From positions 1,798,001 to 1,862,000 of the forward strand of contig OZ241987.1 of assembly GCA_965204395.1 (NCBI GenBank): 64,000 nucleotides of DNA. The letters run 5' to 3'. The notes beneath the pieces were generated by a model. The model searched no databases, was not told the origin of the DNA, and saw nothing but the letters and a program-made list of their open reading frames with translations. The DNA is from Bin87 sp965204395 (GTDB lineage Bacteria; Chloroflexota; Dehalococcoidia; Lucifugimonadales; UBA3495). Position numbers and translations under genes: made by a program. Shown here piece after piece: positions 60,675 to 64,000 of this stretch (position 1 is its first letter; the number at the start of each line of letters is the position of its first letter).

Positions 60675-62144
60675 TCACGCCGCAATCCCCAGCTCCCGCA
60701 GCCGCGCCACCAGGTATTCCTGCGGCCTGTCGCCCTTTACGCTGTTGCAGTGCCCACACAGCAGTTGCAGGTTTTCGATGTGGTCGGTGCCGCCGCGGCT
60801 CTCCGGAATAATGTGGTCGATGGTGAGATTGCGGAAAGGAAACTCGCTGCGACACCCGTTGCATCGCCCTTCCTGCTGCCCAAACAAAACGTGCTTGTTC
60901 TGCCGATAGGGAATCGGCGCGTCAATATCCGTCCGCCGGGGAATGTCCGTCCGCGCCGTCACCAGCCGGTTGTGAAACAGCTCGCCCATGGTCTGCTGCA
61001 ACCGCATATTGACCAGCTCCACGGCCTTGGGCGATATGTCGATCCCAACCCAGCGTCGGCCCAGGTTCTCGGCGGCGACGCAGGCAGTAGCGCACCCGCA
61101 GAACGGGTCCAGCACCACGTCGCCCTCGTTGCTGCTGGCGCGGATGATGCGTTCCAGCAACGCCAACGGTTTCTGCGTCGGGTAGCCGATGCGCTCGCGG
61201 GCTTGGGCCCCGATGGGCGCAATGTCGGCAATGATGTCCTCTACCGCAGTGCCCTTTGCCGCAGCAAGGTACCGTTTGAGCCGAGGCATACCGTTCCCGT
61301 CATTGGGCCAGTGGACTAATCCTGCGACGTCCAGTGCGTCAAGACGAGCGTGAACGCCGGCGTAATCGTCGGGCCACCCAGGTATCAGTTCTTGGTCAAT
61401 GATGTAGTCGTGCATCGCTCCCAGTGTTGGTGTGGCCCAATGTCGCCCCACTTTGCTTGGGTCTATATCTCGCCACGGTTCGCCCGATTCGCCCGCTCGC
61501 AAACCGGCGGCGGTGAGCTGATCAGACTGCCAACGCCCCCTTTCGTCCTCGTTGCGATACGCACGTCTGACGTGGTCTTGGGAGAGTGGCAACCATTGGG
61601 CGTTCCAAGTGAACGATTCGGTCATGCAGTAGTACAGGATCGTGTCGTGGACCCTGCCGAAGCCGTGAGCTCCAGACCTGCCCGAGGTTCGTTTCCACAC
61701 CACCTCGTTTCGGAAGTTAGAGTGTCCATAAATGCTGTCCATCAGCAACTTGAGGTAGTGGCTAGCTGTCGGATCGCAGTGCAGGTAAATGCTGCCCGTA
61801 TCCTTCAACACCCGCCGCATTTCCAGCAGCCGCACCGCCATCATGCACAGGTACGACTGCATCCCCTTGCCGTGCGTCAGGCCCGCCGTCTGCAACACCT
61901 GGTACATCGCCGGCTGTTCGTCCGCAATCAACCCCATCCACGCCACGTCCAAATCCGACAGCGTCCACGTGTCCTTGAACGCCGCGCCCGCCGCCGCCGA
62001 ACCCACCGGCGCGGCATAGTTGCGGTTGGAGTTGAACGGCGGGTCCAGGTAAATCAGGTCAACGCAGTCCGAGTTCATCCCCCGCAGGATGTCCAGGTTG
62101 TCCCCCGTCCAGACGGTCTTGTCGGCAAAGTTCGGCGTCGTCAT
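60675..62144 (-). CDS. DNA methyltransferase fused to an HNH nuclease domain
   Basis: A 489-residue protein. N-terminal N6-adenine/N4-cytosine methyltransferase of the beta order: catalytic motif DPPFNSN at residues 34-40 comes before the SAM motif DPFCGCATACVAAENLG (about residue 360). C-terminal HNH domain (about 425-480): CNGCRSEF, LTIDHIIPESRGGTDH, NLQLLCGHCN with the Cys4 zinc frame. A TAAAAT -10 at 62156-62151 would make the message leaderless at ATG 62144. It may be a self-contained modification-cleavage enzyme; no separate restriction gene is seen. Confidence 0.9.
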   Translation of the reverse strand: MTTPNFADKTVWTGDNLDILRGMNSDCVDLIYLDPPFNSNRNYAAPVGSAAAGAAFKDTWTLSDLDVAWMGLIADEQPAMYQVLQTAGLTHGKGMQSYLCMMAVRLLEMRRVLKDTGSIYLHCDPTASHYLKLLMDSIYGHSNFRNEVVWKRTSGRSGAHGFGRVHDTILYYCMTESFTWNAQWLPLSQDHVRRAYRNEDERGRWQSDQLTAAGLRAGESGEPWRDIDPSKVGRHWATPTLGAMHDYIIDQELIPGWPDDYAGVHARLDALDVAGLVHWPNDGNGMPRLKRYLAAAKGTAVEDIIADIAPIGAQARERIGYPTQKPLALLERIIRASSNEGDVVLDPFCGCATACVAAENLGRRWVGIDISPKAVELVNMRLQQTMGELFHNRLVTARTDIPRRTDIDAPIPYRQNKHVLFGQQEGRCNGCRSEFPFRNLTIDHIIPESRGGTDHIENLQLLCGHCNSVKGDRPQEYLVARLRELGIAA

Positions 62145-62215
62145 GGCCCGATTTTAACACGGACGCCCATCCCCCAATCCTGACCCGGCGGGCCACAATC
62201 CACTGACACTTCTCC

Positions 62216-62358
62216 AGGGCCTTTGCAAAGTTGTGCGATTGAAGTCCATCCGCTCGTCCCGAGCCTGTCGAAGGACCCGCTCGTGGTTCGACAAGCTCCC
62301 GCCCAAAGCGGACGTGCCGCACCATGAGTGGGATGTGTGGCGACTTTGCAAAGGCCCT
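62216..62358. mobile_element. MITE-like element, family 2 (143 bp)
   Basis: Inverted ends AGGGCCTTTGCAAAG (62216-62230) and CTTTGCAAAGGCCCT (62344-62358). The flanks repeat GACACTTCTCC and GACACTTCCCC (10 of 11), a target duplication. Its cargo is an inverted TTCGACAGGCTC-type REP sequence. AGGG ends and a target repeat of about 9-11 bp resemble family 1. Confidence 0.75.
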
Positions 62359-62814
62359 GACACTTCCCCCTTTCCTCTACGCACCGTCCATCCGTACCAT
62401 TTAACTGGGCCATCCAACCGCCCCAATCCAAATGACTGGAAACTCCCAATCCTCCTAATCCTCTAATAACTGCCTGCCCCGTGCCCGACGCGGGGTCACC
62501 CGGTACTTGATACGGGGCCCAAAAATCCTGATTCAGACAATCGCGAGCCATCCCAACCACCGCCCCCAAACTCGCTCATGTGCCCGCCAAAACCACCAAT
62601 ATCGCCCCCAAAACAACCCAATCATCCCCCATTCACCCCCAAGTCCTACCCCAACGCCCTACTCAAATGAACAGAAATGAGCGGGAATGAGCGGAATTTC
62701 GCCAAAATAGCCACCATCCCACCCATATACCCAATCCTTTACATCCTGCTCATCCATGAAAAAACTCCCGTCCGAGGCAATCCCATGACCCTTTCCCAAA
62801 TCCGCCGTCAGGTC

Positions 62815-63066
62815 AGGGCAATCGCGTCTTCAAAACAAACGATGCCGGTGCCTGTATTACATTCCGTTTGGTGATAATGACCACACAGCTCGTTGCATGA
62901 AAGTCCCCGAAACCAGCCCATAACCCCAAAACTCCCAAATCAAAATATCCTGTCCATCCCGTTCATCCTGGGAACCTGTCCGCCTTTGGCGGATCCCTGT
63001 GAATTCACCGTCCGTTACTGCCAATTCCGATGGCGGCGCTGTCGCTCATTAAGACGCGATTGCCCT
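62815..63066. mobile_element. MITE-like element, family 1 copy C (252 bp)
   Basis: Inverted ends AGGGCAATCGCGTCTT (62815-62830) and AAGACGCGATTGCCCT (63051-63066), and flanking direct repeats GCCGTCAGGT on each side (10 of 10, one base outside each AGGG). Inner sequence differs from copies A and B. No ORF. Confidence 0.8.
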
Positions 63067-63109
63067 GGCCGTCAGGTCTAACGGGCGGAACCTGCGCGTC
63101 CCAGGCGTG

Positions 63110-63115
63110 TACAAT
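63110..63115 (+). promoter_or_regulatory. -10 element of the CoA-transferase gene
   Basis: TACAAT 28 bp before ATG 63144. Confidence 0.4.
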
Positions 63116-63143
63116 CTGGGGTTGGCATACGAGGAGGTTGCTC

Positions 63144-64000
63144 ATGGCTACGGGACTGCTGGCGGGCATTACGGTTTTGGATTTTACGGCGGCGTTCGTG
63201 GGGCCGTTCTGCAGCCGGGTCATGGCTGACATGGGCGCGGAGGTCATCAAGATCGAGCGGCCGGTGGCGGATCAGGACGAACGGTTCACGCCGGAGTCCC
63301 TGCCCACGCGCAACGGCGTGCCCTATCTGCACCTCAACGGCGGCAAGAAGAGCCTGTGCGTGGACCTGAAGACCGACGCCGGGCTGGAGATCGTCCACGC
63401 GCTGGTCAAACAGGCCGATGTATTCGTGGAGAACTACACGCCCCACGTCGTGCGGAGCTACGGGCTGGACTACCCCAACCTGCGCAAGCTGAACCCGGGC
63501 ATCATCATGTGCTCCATGACGGGCTACGGGCAGGAGGGGTTCGCGCACAATCCCGAGCACGTCTGCACCGATCCGGTGGCGCAGGCCGTCAGCGGCCTCA
63601 ACTGGATCACCGGCGAACGGGACGGCGCGCCCTACACCATCGGCGGCGGCATCGGCGACACCGTCACCGGCATGACCGGCGCGATGGCCGTTGGCTACGC
63701 GCTGTTTCACCGGCAGCGGACCGGCGAGGGCCAGTACATCGACCTGTCCATGATCGACAGCCTGCTGTTCCTGGACTCGCTGGCCATGCCCCACGTGGCG
63801 GCCAACCACGGCGTCCCGCTGCACTACCGCAACGGCGAGCAGAACACTTACACGTTCCCGATGGGCATATTGAAAGCGAAAGAGGGGTACATATCGCTGC
63901 AAGCGCCTGGGCAGGGTCCCGGCAGCGCGTGGGGCCGGCTGTGCGAGTGCATGGGACGGGAGGATCTGATCGAGGACCCGCGCTACCTGACCGACGATGA
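63144..64000 (+). CDS. CaiB/BaiF CoA-transferase family III, 3' part outside window
   Basis: The frame from ATG 63144 (GAGGAGG about 6 bases upstream) is open to the right edge, 285 codons, with no stop. Family III CoA-transferases move CoA between carboxylic acids. Seen are ITVLDFTAAFVGPFCSRVMADMGAEVIKIERP (family start), NGGKKSLCVDLKT, VFVENYTPHVVRSYGLDYP, and the catalytic Asp in VCTDPVAQAVSGL, then GEGQYIDLSMIDSLLF. The substrate is unknown; in Chloroflexota such genes are many and often catabolic. Confidence 0.92.
   Translation, partial: MATGLLAGITVLDFTAAFVGPFCSRVMADMGAEVIKIERPVADQDERFTPESLPTRNGVPYLHLNGGKKSLCVDLKTDAGLEIVHALVKQADVFVENYTPHVVRSYGLDYPNLRKLNPGIIMCSMTGYGQEGFAHNPEHVCTDPVAQAVSGLNWITGERDGAPYTIGGGIGDTVTGMTGAMAVGYALFHRQRTGEGQYIDLSMIDSLLFLDSLAMPHVAANHGVPLHYRNGEQNTYTFPMGILKAKEGYISLQAPGQGPGSAWGRLCECMGREDLIEDPRYLTDD

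Larger units (their letters stand above)
62145..63143. other. 1-kb non-coding region with mobile and dispersed repeats
   Basis: No gene. It holds two MITE-like elements (62216-62358; 62815-63066), an A/C-rich stretch (62400-62700) similar in reverse complement to 16250-16400, REP-like pieces (TGTCGAAGGACC; CCGCCTTTGGCGG) and the CATCCTG/TTCATCC repeat. A TACAAT at 63110 precedes the CoA-transferase. Confidence 0.7.

Noticed and set aside
1..64000. tRNA or rRNA genes and riboswitches
   Set aside because: I looked for cloverleaf TTCGA-type arms, rRNA landmarks and known riboswitch cores and found none that I could support by eye; a covariance-model scan would be decisive.

Overview
The window is bacterial, GC-rich and dense with genes. 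It reads best as a chromosomal piece of a Chloroflexota bacterium, possibly of the SAR202/Dehalococcoidia-like marine or sponge-associated lineages. That is an inference from gene content: a DUF1800/DUF1501 pair, many Uma2 genes, an F420-type nitroreductase, UbiA/UbiX/UbiD/UbiE-type quinone genes, TPT-rich surface proteins and a CaiB-type CoA-transferase. There is no rRNA marker to prove it, and I recognise no tRNA, rRNA or CRISPR array. Two real genes run off the ends: an ABC permease on the left and a CoA-transferase on the right.

Layout. 0-6 kb: an iron-type ABC transporter (permease and ATPase) with a DtxR-family repressor, split by a Uma2 gene, then an MFS exporter driven from a divergent intergenic region that holds a DtxR-box-like palindrome. 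6-13.4 kb: quinone genes (ubiE, ubiX, ubiA, ubiD) interleaved with Uma2, hicAB and a nucleotidyltransferase-HEPN gene. 13.4-24 kb: a zinc-ribbon protein, an F420-type enzyme, a ThDP enzyme, two identical 1453-bp insertion sequences in opposite orientation (one inside a MITE-like element, one splitting a fic gene), a VapBC pair inserted in front of a halogenase-like gene, and the halogenase itself. 24-31.5 kb: toxin-antitoxin genes, an HpaI-type aldolase, a secreted HtrA-like protease and a HEPN-like unknown. 31.5-35.3 kb: a DUF1800, NHL-propeller and DUF1501 set. 36.3-45.8 kb: a surface-protein cluster with two giant fibronectin/Ig-type proteins, a collagen-like protein with a strong terminator, and a TPT-rich membrane-anchored protein. 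46-49.8 kb: a GMC oxidoreductase, a small membrane protein, and an SDR reductase coupled to a frameshifted CYTH gene. 49.7-53.5 kb: four Uma2 genes in a tandem array. 53.5-64 kb: an arylsulfotransferase-like protein, an Asp/Glu-racemase-fold enzyme, a PQQ propeller, an S9 peptidase, a DNA methyltransferase-HNH fusion and the CoA-transferase.

Themes. Core metabolic genes (iron uptake, quinone tail) are broken up by small accessory modules (seven Uma2 genes, three PIN-type pairs, HicAB and an orphan HicB, MNT-HEPN, Fic). Repeats are abundant: two MITE-like families with TIRs beginning AGGG and target duplications of about 9-11 bp, a family of palindromes of form GTAGGGGC...GCCCCTAC (one translated inside the halogenase), and dispersed REP-like pieces. 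The strongest new-looking signals are the Uma2 array, whose units carry the RBS and first codons of the neighbouring gene and differ by exact 21-bp heptad steps, and the vapBC insertion bracketed by a duplicated halogenase 5' end. Many promoters show only a TATAAT-like -10, often close to the start codon.
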